NCBI GenBank assembly: GCA_965235655.1
Contig: CBDDYU010000004.1
Location: 1 to 45,317, forward strand
Length of the DNA: 45,317 nt
Direction: 5' to 3'
Origin: CBDDYU01 sp965235655
Lineage (GTDB): Bacteria > Pseudomonadota > Alphaproteobacteria > Pelagibacterales > Pelagibacteraceae
A program made the translations under genes and the position numbers. The notes beneath the pieces are model-generated. The model did not search any database, had not been told where the DNA came from, and worked only from the letters and a program-made list of their open reading frames with translations. Positions 34,831-44,105 of this stretch are shown here, piece by piece. The stretch's first letter is position 1, and the number at the start of each line of letters is the position of its first letter.

Positions 34831-36432
34831 ATGGAAAGTATTTACAAATCAGACGTTATTATTGTTGGTTCTGGTATTGCTGGATTAATGCTAGCTATTT
34901 CTCTTTATCCAAGAAAAGTAACTCTTGTAACTAAAAAAAACTTAGGAGAAATGTCATCTAGTGCATGGGCTCAGGGTGGAATTGCAGCAGCTGTTGGTAA
35001 GGATGATGATCCAAATATTCATTTTAAGGATACAATCGAGGCTAGTTCTGGATTAAATAATGAAGAAGCAGTTAGACTCATCACTAAAGAAGCTCCAGAA
35101 ATTGTAAAATTCTTAGAAAAAATCAATATTCAATTTGACCGAAATGAGGATAAAGAATTTCTTCTTTCCATTGAGGCTGCCCATTCAAAAAGAAGAGTTT
35201 TGAAAATCAATGGAGATCAGTCAGGAAAATTTATTGTTCAGAAATTGATTGCCTATGCAAAATTACAAGAACATATTACTTTTTTAGAAAATGTTTCAAT
35301 TGACCATATCGTACAAAATGAAAATAAGTGTGAGGGTGTAGTTGGTCACATTAATAAGACCGACATTGTAGATAATTTTATTTTTTTACAAGCTCCTAAT
35401 GTCGTTTTGGCAACAGGCGGTATAGGAAGTATTTTTGCGCACACTACAAATCCTAGAGATATATATGGAGAAGGTATTGCAATGGCAGCTAGAGCGGGTG
35501 CTGAATTGTGCGATATGGAGTTTGTTCAATTTCATCCAACTGCACTAGATATTGGATTGGACCCAGCTCCTTTATTAACAGAAGCAATCAGGGGCGAGGG
35601 CGCCCTATTGGTTGATGACTTAGATAATAGATTTATGAAATCTGTTCATGAAAAAGGTGAACTTGCTCCAAGAGATATTGTAGCTAGAGCTATATTCAAT
35701 CATAAGGCACAAGGAAGATCTACCTATCTTGATTGTAGACATTTCAAAAAAGGATCTTTTAAAAAAATGTTTCCAACAGCTTGGGAGTTTTTACAAAAAG
35801 CAAATATTAACTCTGAAACGGATCTTATTCCTATCACGCCAGCTGCACATTATCATATGGGAGGGGTAAAGGTAGATTTGGATGGTAGAACATCTGTATT
35901 AGGTTTGTGGGCTTGTGGCGAAACAAGTTCTACAGGAGCGCACGGGGCCAATCGATTGGCGAGTAACTCATTATTAGAAGCTTTTGTTTTTGCCAAACAA
36001 ATAGCCAAAGCAATTAATCATGAACCATTAAGTCCATTAGAACTTAAAAGAATAAATATTGAAAATTATTTTCCCAAAGAAAAAACATTGAGCAAAATTA
36101 GAGCTAAAAAATATATTTGGCAATTAAGATCAACAATGATGCGATATGTTGGTTTAGAAAGAAGCAAACATAGTTTGGAGCAAGCGCTAATTGAATTTGA
36201 TAGAATTGAAAGAGAATCCAAGCATTTGTCAGCAAAATTAAAAGATATGCTTCTTATTTCAAGATTGATAACTTATGCAGCTATGCAACGAGAAGAAAGT
36301 AGGGGAACGCATTATCGTAGTGACTTTATAAAAATGAATCCAAATTTAAATAAAAGAAAAGTATTTACGGCAAATGAAATGAACTTATTTGTTGCTAATT
36401 ACAAAAAACAATATTTAGATAAAATAGCTTAA
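34831..36432 (+). CDS. nadB: L-aspartate oxidase (quinolinate synthesis)
   Basis: FAD flavoprotein that oxidises L-aspartate to iminoaspartate, first step of de novo NAD synthesis. 533 residues, normal. FAD-binding IIVGSGIAGLMLAI (10-23), SSSAWAQGGIAAAVG, then TTNPRDIYGEGIAMAARAGAE and MEFVQFHPTALDIG, GACGETSSTGAHGANRLASNSLLE near the end of the FAD domain, and the C-terminal helical domain (LISRLITYAAMQREESRGTHYRSD) typical of NadB rather than fumarate reductase. nadA and nadC are not in the window. The next gene starts 14 nt downstream. Confidence 0.93.
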   Translation: MESIYKSDVIIVGSGIAGLMLAISLYPRKVTLVTKKNLGEMSSSAWAQGGIAAAVGKDDDPNIHFKDTIEASSGLNNEEAVRLITKEAPEIVKFLEKINIQFDRNEDKEFLLSIEAAHSKRRVLKINGDQSGKFIVQKLIAYAKLQEHITFLENVSIDHIVQNENKCEGVVGHINKTDIVDNFIFLQAPNVVLATGGIGSIFAHTTNPRDIYGEGIAMAARAGAELCDMEFVQFHPTALDIGLDPAPLLTEAIRGEGALLVDDLDNRFMKSVHEKGELAPRDIVARAIFNHKAQGRSTYLDCRHFKKGSFKKMFPTAWEFLQKANINSETDLIPITPAAHYHMGGVKVDLDGRTSVLGLWACGETSSTGAHGANRLASNSLLEAFVFAKQIAKAINHEPLSPLELKRINIENYFPKEKTLSKIRAKKYIWQLRSTMMRYVGLERSKHSLEQALIEFDRIERESKHLSAKLKDMLLISRLITYAAMQREESRGTHYRSDFIKMNPNLNKRKVFTANEMNLFVANYKKQYLDKIA

Positions 36433-36445
36433 GAAATTATATCCT

Positions 36446-37295
36446 ATGAGAACTGTATATTTAAATGGAGAATATGTATTAGAAAAAGATGCAAAAGTTT
36501 CTATTTTTGATAGAGCTTTTTTGTTTGCAGATGCTGTGTATGAGGTAACCACTGTTCTTAAAGGAAAGCTTGTTGATTTTGATAATCATATGAAGCGATT
36601 AAAAAGATCCATGAAAGAATTACACTTTGAACCCACGTTAAATGAAAAAAATATTTTAAAATTTCATAGAGAGTTAATTAAATTAAATAACTTGGAGGAA
36701 GGTGTAATCTATCTTCAAGTTAGCAGAGGAGTGGCAGAAAGAGATTTTGCTTTTCCAAAAGAAACGGAACTAACAGTTTCGGCCTTTACCCAAAAAAAAG
36801 ATTTAGTTGAAAACAAAAGTGCGCAAAAAGGTATTTCTGTTATTACAATCGAAGACTTGAGATGGAAACGATGCGATATTAAAACTATCCAACTCTTGTA
36901 CCCATCTATGGCTAAATCAGAAGCTTTGCGGCAAGGAGCTGATGATGCGTGGATGACTCAAAATAATTATGTGATGGAAGGCTCTTCAAATAATGCATGG
37001 ATTATCAGAGGAAAAACTATTTATACAAGGCAAACAGATAATTTAATTTTAAGTGGTGTTACCAGAGCAGCTAATTTTATCCGTTGCTGAGGAGTTAGGT
37101 TATAAAGTCATATTTAAACAATTTACTACCCAGGAAGCAGAATCGGCAGATGAAGCTTTCGTTACTTCTGCAACTACTTTTGTCACTGCAGTTGTAAAAA
37201 TAAACAATCATCGAATTAAAGATGGAAAACCAGGAGTTTTTACTCAAGAATTGAGAAAAGCTTATATAAAACAAGCATTAAAGACGTTAAAATAA
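36446..37295 (+). CDS. PLP class IV aminotransferase, D-amino acid aminotransferase type (one frameshift)
   Basis: Class IV PLP enzyme of the D-alanine aminotransferase / branched-chain family. VYLNGEYVLEKDAKVSIFDRAFLFADAVYEV is the typical N-terminus; Schiff-base lysine probably in CDIKTIQLL; MEGSSNNAWII is the family Glu motif. The frame stops at 37090 after SGVTRAANFIRC, but the next frame continues ILSVAEELGYKV and ends at 37295, restoring the normal GVTRxxxLxxAEELG sequence. One extra A in GCTAATTTT (near 37072) explains it. Substrate not certain; D-alanine or other D-amino acids likely. Confidence 0.82.
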
Positions 37296-37563
37296 AAGAA
37301 TCGTTTTACGCGATTCCCCTATCAGTTGGTTTTCAAAACCTGCGAATAGCTTGTACCGATTTAACTGTGTGCTTTAGTTTTCTCACCAGTGTCCCCTGTT
37401 AGTTAAATTAAGGCACACCGAAAGCTTTTAAAAATTTCATATCAGCTATACGATAATTAGATATCTACATCTGGCATAGCTGTTAAGATTTCTTAACTGT
37501 CCTACTTTATTTTTTAACAAGTTACATTCCTTTCATAATTTAATTTAATAGGAGATATCAATA
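37296..37563. ncRNA. Structured 268-nt noncoding region before amt, candidate RNA or riboswitch
   Basis: No ORF. Several stems are visible. GAATCG (37298-37303) / CGATTC (37311-37316) has a U-tract only on the minus strand (toward 37295), like a terminator of a minus-strand transcript. On either strand, GTGTGCTTT (37367-37375) pairs with AAGGCACAC (37410-37418), 9 bp with one wobble, closing a 34-nt loop that contains CCAGTGTCCCCTG. AGCTT/AAGCT extends it outward. Downstream, AGCTAT (37444-37449) pairs with ATAGCT, and GTTAAG/CTTAAC (about 37481-37497) form further stems. It could be a plus-strand amt leader or a minus-strand RNA of about 200 nt. I do not recognise a known class. The amt Shine-Dalgarno (AGGAG) lies at 37550-37554. 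Confidence 0.45.
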
Positions 37564-38847
37564 ATGAAAAAAACAAGTTTATTTATAATAGCTATTTTTT
37601 CATTACTTTTTGCAAGCCCATCTTTTGCTGCCGAATCAACAGTGAATGCTGAAACACAATTTGTTTTTAATACTTTATTGTTTTTAGTTTGTGGCTTCTT
37701 AGTAATGTTTATGGCTCCAGGTTTCGCAATGCTAGAATGTGGACTAGTTACATCGAAAAGCGTTTCATCGATTGCTGCAAAAAATATTGCACTCTATTCT
37801 ATAGCTGGTTTAATGTTTTGGTTATGCGGTTATAATTTAGCGTATGGAATCCCTGAAGGAGGATACATAGGATCTTTCTTACCGTGGTCCGATGGAACTG
37901 ACTTTAAAAAGGATAGTTATGCTGCAGGATCTGACTGGTACTTCCAGATGGTATTTTGTGCAACAACAGCATCCATTGTGTCTGGAACTTTAGCTGAGCG
38001 AATTAAAATTTGGCCTTTCTTTTTATTTACTGCAATCTTAACTGGAATTTTATATCCAATTCAAATGGGATGGCAGTGGGGCGGTGGCTGGTTATCTGTA
38101 AAAGGATTTTCTGATTTTGCAGGATCAACTTTAGTTCACGCAGCTGGTGGTGCAGCAGCATTAGCAGGTGCAATTGTGTTAGGACCTAGATTAGGAAGAT
38201 TTGTAAAGGGTGCTCACTTAACACCTTTTGCTGCTTCTTCTATTCCTCTAGCTACTCTTGGAACTTTTGTATTATGGTTTGGCTGGTTTGGTTTTAATGG
38301 TGGATCGCAACTTGCTCTAGGTACATTTGACGATGCAACATCAATTTCAAAAATATTTATCAATACTAACCTTGCAGCTTGTGCTGGTGTCATGGTGAAT
38401 GCAATTATCACAAGATCCATTGGTGGAAAAACTGATGTGGTGATGATGTTAAACGGTGCCTTAGGTGGTTTGGTTGCAATTACTGCTGAACCGTTAGCTC
38501 CATCTCCTTTTGCAGCTATTTGTATTGGCGGTATTGGAGGAGCAATTGTAGTTATAGCTTCAAATTTACTTGAAAAATTCAAGATAGATGATGTTGTAGG
38601 TGCAATCCCTGTACATTTATTTGCTGGAATTTGGGGTACATTAGCTGTTCCAATTACAAATGCAGAAACATCTTTTTCAACTCAATTTTTAGGAGTGATT
38701 TCTGTAGTTGGATTTATGTTCTTATCTTCATTAGTTATCTGGAACATAATGAAATTAACTATGGGCATCAGAATTAGTGACGAAGCTCAGAAAAAAGGTA
38801 CAGATGTATCTGAAATAGGAGTTGTTGCTTACGCAATCAGAGACTAA
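37564..38847 (+). CDS. amt: Ammonium transporter, Amt family
   Basis: Membrane channel for ammonium uptake, 427 residues. Signal peptide at 1-22 (cleavage near SFAAES) and 11 membrane helices. The twin pore histidines are in STLVHAAGGAAAL and IPVHLFAGIWGTL; FMAPGFAMLECGLV at helix 1 and DFAGSTLVHAAGGAAAL are family hallmarks. C-terminal tail is short and conserved (GMKIR-like MGIRISDEAQKKGTD). A typical GlnK partner gene is not adjacent. Preceded by the structured noncoding gap and followed by a strong terminator, so monocistronic. Confidence 0.94.
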   Translation: MKKTSLFIIAIFSLLFASPSFAAESTVNAETQFVFNTLLFLVCGFLVMFMAPGFAMLECGLVTSKSVSSIAAKNIALYSIAGLMFWLCGYNLAYGIPEGGYIGSFLPWSDGTDFKKDSYAAGSDWYFQMVFCATTASIVSGTLAERIKIWPFFLFTAILTGILYPIQMGWQWGGGWLSVKGFSDFAGSTLVHAAGGAAALAGAIVLGPRLGRFVKGAHLTPFAASSIPLATLGTFVLWFGWFGFNGGSQLALGTFDDATSISKIFINTNLAACAGVMVNAIITRSIGGKTDVVMMLNGALGGLVAITAEPLAPSPFAAICIGGIGGAIVVIASNLLEKFKIDDVVGAIPVHLFAGIWGTLAVPITNAETSFSTQFLGVISVVGFMFLSSLVIWNIMKLTMGIRISDEAQKKGTDVSEIGVVAYAIRD

Positions 38848-38868
38848 CTATTTCAAAAATTAATTATG

Positions 38869-38904
38869 AATAGGCCCGCAAAAAAACTGCGGGCCTATTT
38901 TTTT
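38869..38904 (+). terminator. Intrinsic terminator of amt
   Basis: AATAGGCCCGCA (38869-38880) / TGCGGGCCTATT (38888-38899), 12-bp GC-rich stem with a U-tract to 38904. It overlaps the 3' end of the convergent EamA gene by 10 nt. Confidence 0.92.
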
Positions 38905-39794
38905 GCAAATAAGATTATCATTACTCCAATAGCAAATATAAGAATTCCTATCACTTCAATGAATTTTATTTTTTCCTTAAAATAATATCGTGATGCAATG
39001 TAACTAAACAGTAGCTCAATTTGGCCAACGGCTCTTACAATAGCAGCTTGCACTAATGTAAAAGCATAAAACCAAGATAAAGTTGTAACAAAACCACAAA
39101 ATCCTGCTGCAATACATTGAAATTTGTTTTGATACATTTTCCTAAATTCAGATTTTTCAAAATAAAGAAGATAAATTGTTAAAATAATAGATTGAATTAA
39201 TACTCCAACAAAAAGTGTGCTTAAGGCCATTTCAAATTTAGAATCAAAATTCACCAAACTTAATGTTGCCGCTCTATAAAAGGTTACACTAGAGGCTAGC
39301 AAGAAACCACAAGCCAGTCCCACCATAGTTGATTTGGATGATAAGTTTTTTATTATCATATCTTTATTTTTGGTTGAAAAAACAAGAACGCCAATTGTAG
39401 AAATAATAATTCCAATGATAGTCCAGAAATTAAATGTATCATGAAGTATCAATGTTTCTAAAATAGCTATTTGTACAACTTCCGTTTTGCTTAAAGTTGT
39501 TCCAACAATAAAATTAGAAAATTGAAATGAATATAATAGTAAAAAAGTAAAAAAAATTTGAGCAATGGAAGCTAATAAAATAAAAAGTAAAAAGTTTTTT
39601 TGTTGAAGTGTTTCATGAAAAACATCAAAGCCTTGAAAGTATAAAATGTATAAAATGAAAGCGAAGGGTAAACAAAAAATAAAACGAACATAGGTTGATG
39701 CAACTAGGGATATTTCTTTGTTAAGATTTTTTTGAATTCCTGACCTTAAATTCTGAAAAAAAGCAGCAAATACGGTAACTATTATCCAATTCAT
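38895..39794 (-). CDS. EamA/DMT-family membrane transporter
   Basis: 299-residue drug/metabolite transporter superfamily protein with ten predicted helices in two EamA repeats of five. FRSIQNLR at the N-terminus, and LYSFQFSNFIVGTTLSKTEVVQIAILETLIL in the first repeat. Substrate unknown; family members export amino acids, nucleosides and other metabolites. Stop is inside the amt terminator. Upstream, aceE starts 65 nt away in the opposite direction. Confidence 0.82.
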   Translation of the reverse strand: MNWIIVTVFAAFFQNLRSGIQKNLNKEISLVASTYVRFIFCLPFAFILYILYFQGFDVFHETLQQKNFLLFILLASIAQIFFTFLLLYSFQFSNFIVGTTLSKTEVVQIAILETLILHDTFNFWTIIGIIISTIGVLVFSTKNKDMIIKNLSSKSTMVGLACGFLLASSVTFYRAATLSLVNFDSKFEMALSTLFVGVLIQSIILTIYLLYFEKSEFRKMYQNKFQCIAAGFCGFVTTLSWFYAFTLVQAAIVRAVGQIELLFSYIASRYYFKEKIKFIEVIGILIFAIGVMIILFAKK

Positions 39795-39859
39795 ATAAAA
39801 AGTGTTTTCAACTACTATTACTTGTGAGCTTAAAGCTTGTAAAATATATTATTTAAAAA

Positions 39860-42490
39860 ATGAGTGAGAATATAAAAAAAATTTTGGAAACAAAGCCCAA
39901 AATGGATCCAGATGAAATTCATGATTGGATCCAGTCTTTAGATGGTGTTGTCCAGCGCAGTGGAAAAGAAGGCGCTAAAGAAATTTTAGAAGCAATAGAG
40001 CAAAGAGCTAAAGAATTGCGTGTTCTCTACGAGCCTTTGCCTTACTCACCTTATAGAAATACGATCTCACTAGAAGAACAAGGAATTTATCCAGGAAATT
40101 TAGCAATAGAGGAAAAAATAATAGCTATTTTAAGATGGAATGCACTTGTCATGGTAATGCGCGCTAACGAAAAGTATAATGAAGTTGGTGGACACATTGC
40201 TAGTTACGCATCCTGTGCAGAAATTTTTGAAGTTGGATTTAATCATTTTTTTAAAGGCGGAGACAATGCAGATTTAGTTTTCTATCAACCTCATTCTTCA
40301 ACCGGGGTATATGCGAGAGCATTTCTTGAAGGAAGATTGTCACAAGAGCAATTAGAAAATTATAGACATGAAGCTAACGGTGGGGGTCTTTCTTCATATT
40401 GTCATCCTTATTTGATGCCAGACTTTTGGAGTTTTCCAACAGGTTCTATGGGTATTGGTCCTATGAGTTCAATTTATCAAGCTAGGTTTTTAAAATATTT
40501 AGAAAATAGAAATTTACTTAAAACAAACAAACATGTTTGGGGAGTATTTGGTGATGGAGAAATGGATGAACCAGAAAGTCAAGGAGCCTTATCTTTTGCA
40601 GTTCGAGAAAAATTAGATAACTTAACTTTCATCGTTAATTGTAATTTACAAAGATTAGATGGACCAGTTCGAGGAAATGGTCAAATCATACAAGAGCTTG
40701 AATCTCTTTTTAAAGCTGCAGGCTGGAACGTAATCAAAGTATTATGGGGTTCTGAGTGGGATAAATTATTTGCGATGGATAAAAATCATTTACTCCTCAA
40801 GCGTTTTGCTCAAACGGTAGATGGAAAATATCAAACGTTGGGAGCAAGAGATGGTGCTTATAATTTAAAAAATTTTTTTGGTGAAGATCCAGAAGTTATG
40901 AAACTAGTTTCAACCATGTCGGACCAAGAAATTGATTCATTAAAAAGAGGAGGTCATGATTTTAAAAAATTATATGCTGCATTTAATCAAGCTATTAATA
41001 ACAAGGGTAAACCAACGGTAATTTTAGCTAAAACTAAAAAAGGCTATGGAATGGGTCAAGCTGGTGAGTCTAAAATGACAGCACACCAAGCTAAAAAATT
41101 GGATCTAGATGCATTAAAAGGTTTTCGTAATAAATTTTCATTGCCAATGAATGATGAGGATATTGAAAATCTCAAATTTTATAAGCCAGATGAAGCTTCA
41201 GAAGAAATTCAATATTTAAAGAGTAGAAGAAATAAATTAGGTGGCTTTATTCCAAAACGAAGCTTCAAAGAAGTGTCTATTGATATTCCTTCGTTAGAAA
41301 AATATGCAAAGTTTGCTTTTGAAGGAAGTGACAGACCTGTTTCCACAACCATGACTATTACTAGGTTATTAAGTGGTTTGTTGAGAGATAAAACCATTGG
41401 ACCAAGACTCGTTCCAATTGTTGCAGATGAAGCGAGAACATTTGGAATGGCAAATTTATTCCAGCAAGTTGGAATTTATTCTCCTCAAGGTCAACTTTAT
41501 GAGCCAGAAGATGCAAGTACAATTTTATCATATAAAGAAGCAAAAGATGGCCAACTATTAGAAGAGGGAATTAATGAAGCAGGCGCACTTTCATCTTGGG
41601 TGGCTGCTGCAACTTCTTATTCTAATCATAGTTTTCCTATGCTTCCATTTTATATTTTTTATTCCATGTTTGGTTTTCAACGAGTGGGAGATTTAATTTG
41701 GGCAGCAGCAGATCAAATGCCAAGAGGTTTTTTAATCGGTGCTACAGCAGGAAGAACAACTTTGTCCGGAGAAGGTTTGCAGCATCAAGATGGTTCTAGT
41801 CAAATTATTGCATCCACTATTCCTAATTTAAAATCATACGACCCTTGTTTTGCTCATGAGGTTGCAACCATATTTGATTATGGAGCAAGAAGAATGATGC
41901 AAGAATGTAAAAATGAATTTTATTATATTACTGTAGGTAATGAAAAATATATTAATCCAGAAGCTAGCAAGAATGTTGAACAACAAATCATAAAAGGTGG
42001 ATATTTATTTTCTACAACAGATGGAGAGATTAAAATCAATCTTTTAGGATCGGGTCCAATCTTAAGAGAATGTATTGAAGCTGCCAAAATATTAAAAGAA
42101 GAATTTAATATTGGAAGTAATGTTTACAGCATTACCAGTTTTACCGAATTATCAAAACAAGCAAGAGAAATAGAAAGATCGAACCGGCTGACGGGAAGAG
42201 AAAAAAAAGAAAAAAGTTTTATTCAAGAATTAATTAATAATGACAACCCCATTGTAGCAACTAGCGATTATACAAGAGCCTATCCTCAGTTAATAAGTTC
42301 ATATCTTCCCAATTTATTTATTGCCCTTGGAACAGATGGTTTTGGCAGAAGTGATACAAGAGAAAATTTAAGAAATTTTTTTGAAATTGATAAATATCAT
42401 CTTGTTATAGCCACTTTAGATGCTTTATGTGATCAAGGCATAATTAGCAAAATCAGTCCTTCAAGCTACTTTAAAAAAATACAATATTAA
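39860..42490 (+). CDS. aceE: Pyruvate dehydrogenase E1, homodimeric type
   Basis: Thiamine-diphosphate enzyme that decarboxylates pyruvate and passes the acetyl group to E2. 876 residues, like the gammaproteobacterial homodimeric E1 (E. coli 887) and unlike the PdhA/PdhB heterodimer common in alphaproteobacteria. ThDP motif FGDGEMDEPE to VNCNLQRLDGP (about 230-270). Also VQRSGKEGAKE, GGHIASYASCAEIFEVGF, MTAHQAKKLD and SGEGLQHQDGSSQ. No aceF (E2) or lpd (E3) gene lies downstream; the next gene is a TRAP binding protein 95 nt away. Start ATG 39860. Confidence 0.94.
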   Translation: MSENIKKILETKPKMDPDEIHDWIQSLDGVVQRSGKEGAKEILEAIEQRAKELRVLYEPLPYSPYRNTISLEEQGIYPGNLAIEEKIIAILRWNALVMVMRANEKYNEVGGHIASYASCAEIFEVGFNHFFKGGDNADLVFYQPHSSTGVYARAFLEGRLSQEQLENYRHEANGGGLSSYCHPYLMPDFWSFPTGSMGIGPMSSIYQARFLKYLENRNLLKTNKHVWGVFGDGEMDEPESQGALSFAVREKLDNLTFIVNCNLQRLDGPVRGNGQIIQELESLFKAAGWNVIKVLWGSEWDKLFAMDKNHLLLKRFAQTVDGKYQTLGARDGAYNLKNFFGEDPEVMKLVSTMSDQEIDSLKRGGHDFKKLYAAFNQAINNKGKPTVILAKTKKGYGMGQAGESKMTAHQAKKLDLDALKGFRNKFSLPMNDEDIENLKFYKPDEASEEIQYLKSRRNKLGGFIPKRSFKEVSIDIPSLEKYAKFAFEGSDRPVSTTMTITRLLSGLLRDKTIGPRLVPIVADEARTFGMANLFQQVGIYSPQGQLYEPEDASTILSYKEAKDGQLLEEGINEAGALSSWVAAATSYSNHSFPMLPFYIFYSMFGFQRVGDLIWAAADQMPRGFLIGATAGRTTLSGEGLQHQDGSSQIIASTIPNLKSYDPCFAHEVATIFDYGARRMMQECKNEFYYITVGNEKYINPEASKNVEQQIIKGGYLFSTTDGEIKINLLGSGPILRECIEAAKILKEEFNIGSNVYSITSFTELSKQAREIERSNRLTGREKKEKSFIQELINNDNPIVATSDYTRAYPQLISSYLPNLFIALGTDGFGRSDTRENLRNFFEIDKYHLVIATLDALCDQGIISKISPSSYFKKIQY

Positions 42491-42585
42491 CAGTAATTCA
42501 GAGCATCCTTGGAGTAAATAAATCCTATTGTCTTTGTTTGCAAAGTACGGTTAAATCCAAAAAAAAATTTAAGGGGAGACACGTA

Positions 42586-43575
42586 ATGAAAACTATTAAA
42601 CAATTAGTATTAACTTTCATTTTAGTTTTATTTACCACTGCAGTTTTTGCAGAGACTAAAATGAGAATTACTCTTCAATTACCTTTGAAAGCACACCTTG
42701 GACAAAATTTGTTGGTGTTTAAAAAGGAATTAGAAAAGAGATCAGATATAAAAGTTGAGATTTATGACTCAGCACAACTATATAAAGACAGTGAAGTTCC
42801 GCAAGCAGTAGGGTCTGGAGCCATTGAAGCTGGAGTAGCTTCTTTGACTAGATTTGCTGGAACAAATCCAGAAGTAGATATTTTTTATTTACCTTTTTTA
42901 TTTGATACAGAAAAAAAAGTTATTAATGCAACTAAACAAGGTTCAGAAATTAGATCTATTTTAGATCCTGCGATTTCAAAAACAGGAGCGGTGCCTCTTT
43001 ATTACCAAGCATATGGTATGGCGGTGATGCTTTCAAAAGGAAAGCCAATGACAAAACCATCTGATTATGAAAATAAAAAAATCAGAGTTTTTGGTAAAAC
43101 ACTTGGATCCTTTGTGACTTCTTTAGGTGGAAAACCAACAATGGTATCAGGATCTGAACAGTATCTTGCTTATCAGCGTGGTACAGTGGATGCAGGTATG
43201 ACAGGAGTTTCTGGAGTGAAGTCTAGAAAACTTTATCAAGTGATGGATACATTAACAGTTACTAACCATGGAGATATTGAGTTCTTATTGGTAGCTAACC
43301 AAAAATGGTTAAATTCACTTACTGCAAAACAAAGAACAGCTATTGCAGAAGCATCTAAAATTGCTGAAAAAGCGGTGAGAGATGACATGTCTAACATTGA
43401 AGCAGCAGCTTATAAAGAAGCAGCAGCTAATGGAATGAAAATTGTCAAACTTACAAGTTCTGAACTTGAGGCTCTTAAAAAAGCTTCTTCATCTGTTATT
43501 GATGATTATATCAAAAGAACCGGTGGAGCAGGTGGAGTTGGTGACAAATTAGTTAAGGCTGCAAAAAAACTGTAA
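42586..43575 (+). CDS. dctP: TRAP transporter, periplasmic substrate-binding protein (DctP family)
   Basis: 329-residue TRAP binding protein that delivers a substrate (usually a carboxylate) to DctQM. Signal peptide MKTIKQLVLTFILVLF with cleavage near AVFA-ETKMR. Family marks: LQLPLKAHLGQNLLVFKKELE, AIEAGVASLTRFAGTNPEVDIFYLPFLF, YENKKIRVFGKTL, and the substrate-contact Arg in QRGTVDAGMTG. Start ATG 42586 chosen for the AAGGGGAGA site 10 nt upstream; an in-frame TTG at 42538 gives a longer, unlikely N-terminus. Substrate not known. Confidence 0.9.
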   Translation: MKTIKQLVLTFILVLFTTAVFAETKMRITLQLPLKAHLGQNLLVFKKELEKRSDIKVEIYDSAQLYKDSEVPQAVGSGAIEAGVASLTRFAGTNPEVDIFYLPFLFDTEKKVINATKQGSEIRSILDPAISKTGAVPLYYQAYGMAVMLSKGKPMTKPSDYENKKIRVFGKTLGSFVTSLGGKPTMVSGSEQYLAYQRGTVDAGMTGVSGVKSRKLYQVMDTLTVTNHGDIEFLLVANQKWLNSLTAKQRTAIAEASKIAEKAVRDDMSNIEAAAYKEAAANGMKIVKLTSSELEALKKASSSVIDDYIKRTGGAGGVGDKLVKAAKKL

Positions 43576-43583
43576 AATAATTT

Positions 43584-43624
43584 ATAAACCCTGCGTTTAA
43601 ATAAGACGCAGGGTTTATGTTTTT
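43584..43624 (+). terminator. Intrinsic terminator/attenuator between dctP and dctQ
   Basis: ATAAACCCTGCGT (43584-43596) / ACGCAGGGTTTAT (43606-43618), 13-bp stem, 9-nt loop, then a T run reaching the dctQ start. Same placement as the hairpin after tauA. Confidence 0.88.
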
Positions 43625-44105
43625 ATGAATCTTTCTGAAAAAATTATAAAGTATTCAGGTTACTGCTCATCTGGTTTATTTATATTAATTGGATTTATTG
43701 TTTCATTCGAAGTTATTGCTCGATATATTTTTAATGCACCAACTATATGGGTAAATGAAGCTTCTCGATTTTTACAAATTTGGGCAACCTACTTGGCGCT
43801 AACATATACGTTTCACAAAAAAGATTTCATTCGCATAACTTTTTTTTATGACCGACTTAAATGATAAAGGAAAAAAAATTTTAGATTTCATTTCTTTTTT
43901 ATTCATCATCTCATTTAGTTTAATTGTTGTTTATTATGGGTGGTTAATAGCTTACGATTCATTAGAAACGGGAAGAACCAGTGCTACTATTTTAGATGTT
44001 CCTTCTTTTTATACTGAGCTTGCAATCCCGCTTTGTTTCTTATTTTTAGTGATTAGAGTTTTTGCTGAAATCATCGCATTTATAAAGGATTTTTTTAAAT
44101 CATGA
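43625..44105 (+). CDS. dctQ: TRAP transporter small permease DctQ (one frameshift)
   Basis: Small four-helix TRAP subunit. First frame (43625-43864) covers helices 1-2, IVSFEVIARYIFNAPTIWVNEASRFLQIW being the usual signature; it stops after TFFYDRLK. The next frame continues NDKGKKILDFISFLF and ends at 44105, restoring the normal length near 160 residues. One extra A in CTTAAATGAT (near 43860) explains the break. Overlaps dctM by 4 nt. Works with DctP and DctM as a sodium- or proton-driven importer. Confidence 0.85.

Noticed and set aside
37441..37500. Sigma-54 promoter before amt (TGGCAT...TTAA)
   Set aside because: The essential GC of the -12 element is missing, and the match is weak overall.
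37296..37563. 6S RNA or a glutamine riboswitch in the amt gap
   Set aside because: CCAGTGTCCCCTG recalls a 6S segment, but I cannot build the long 6S rod, and the glutamine-riboswitch core is absent. Kept only as an unassigned RNA candidate.
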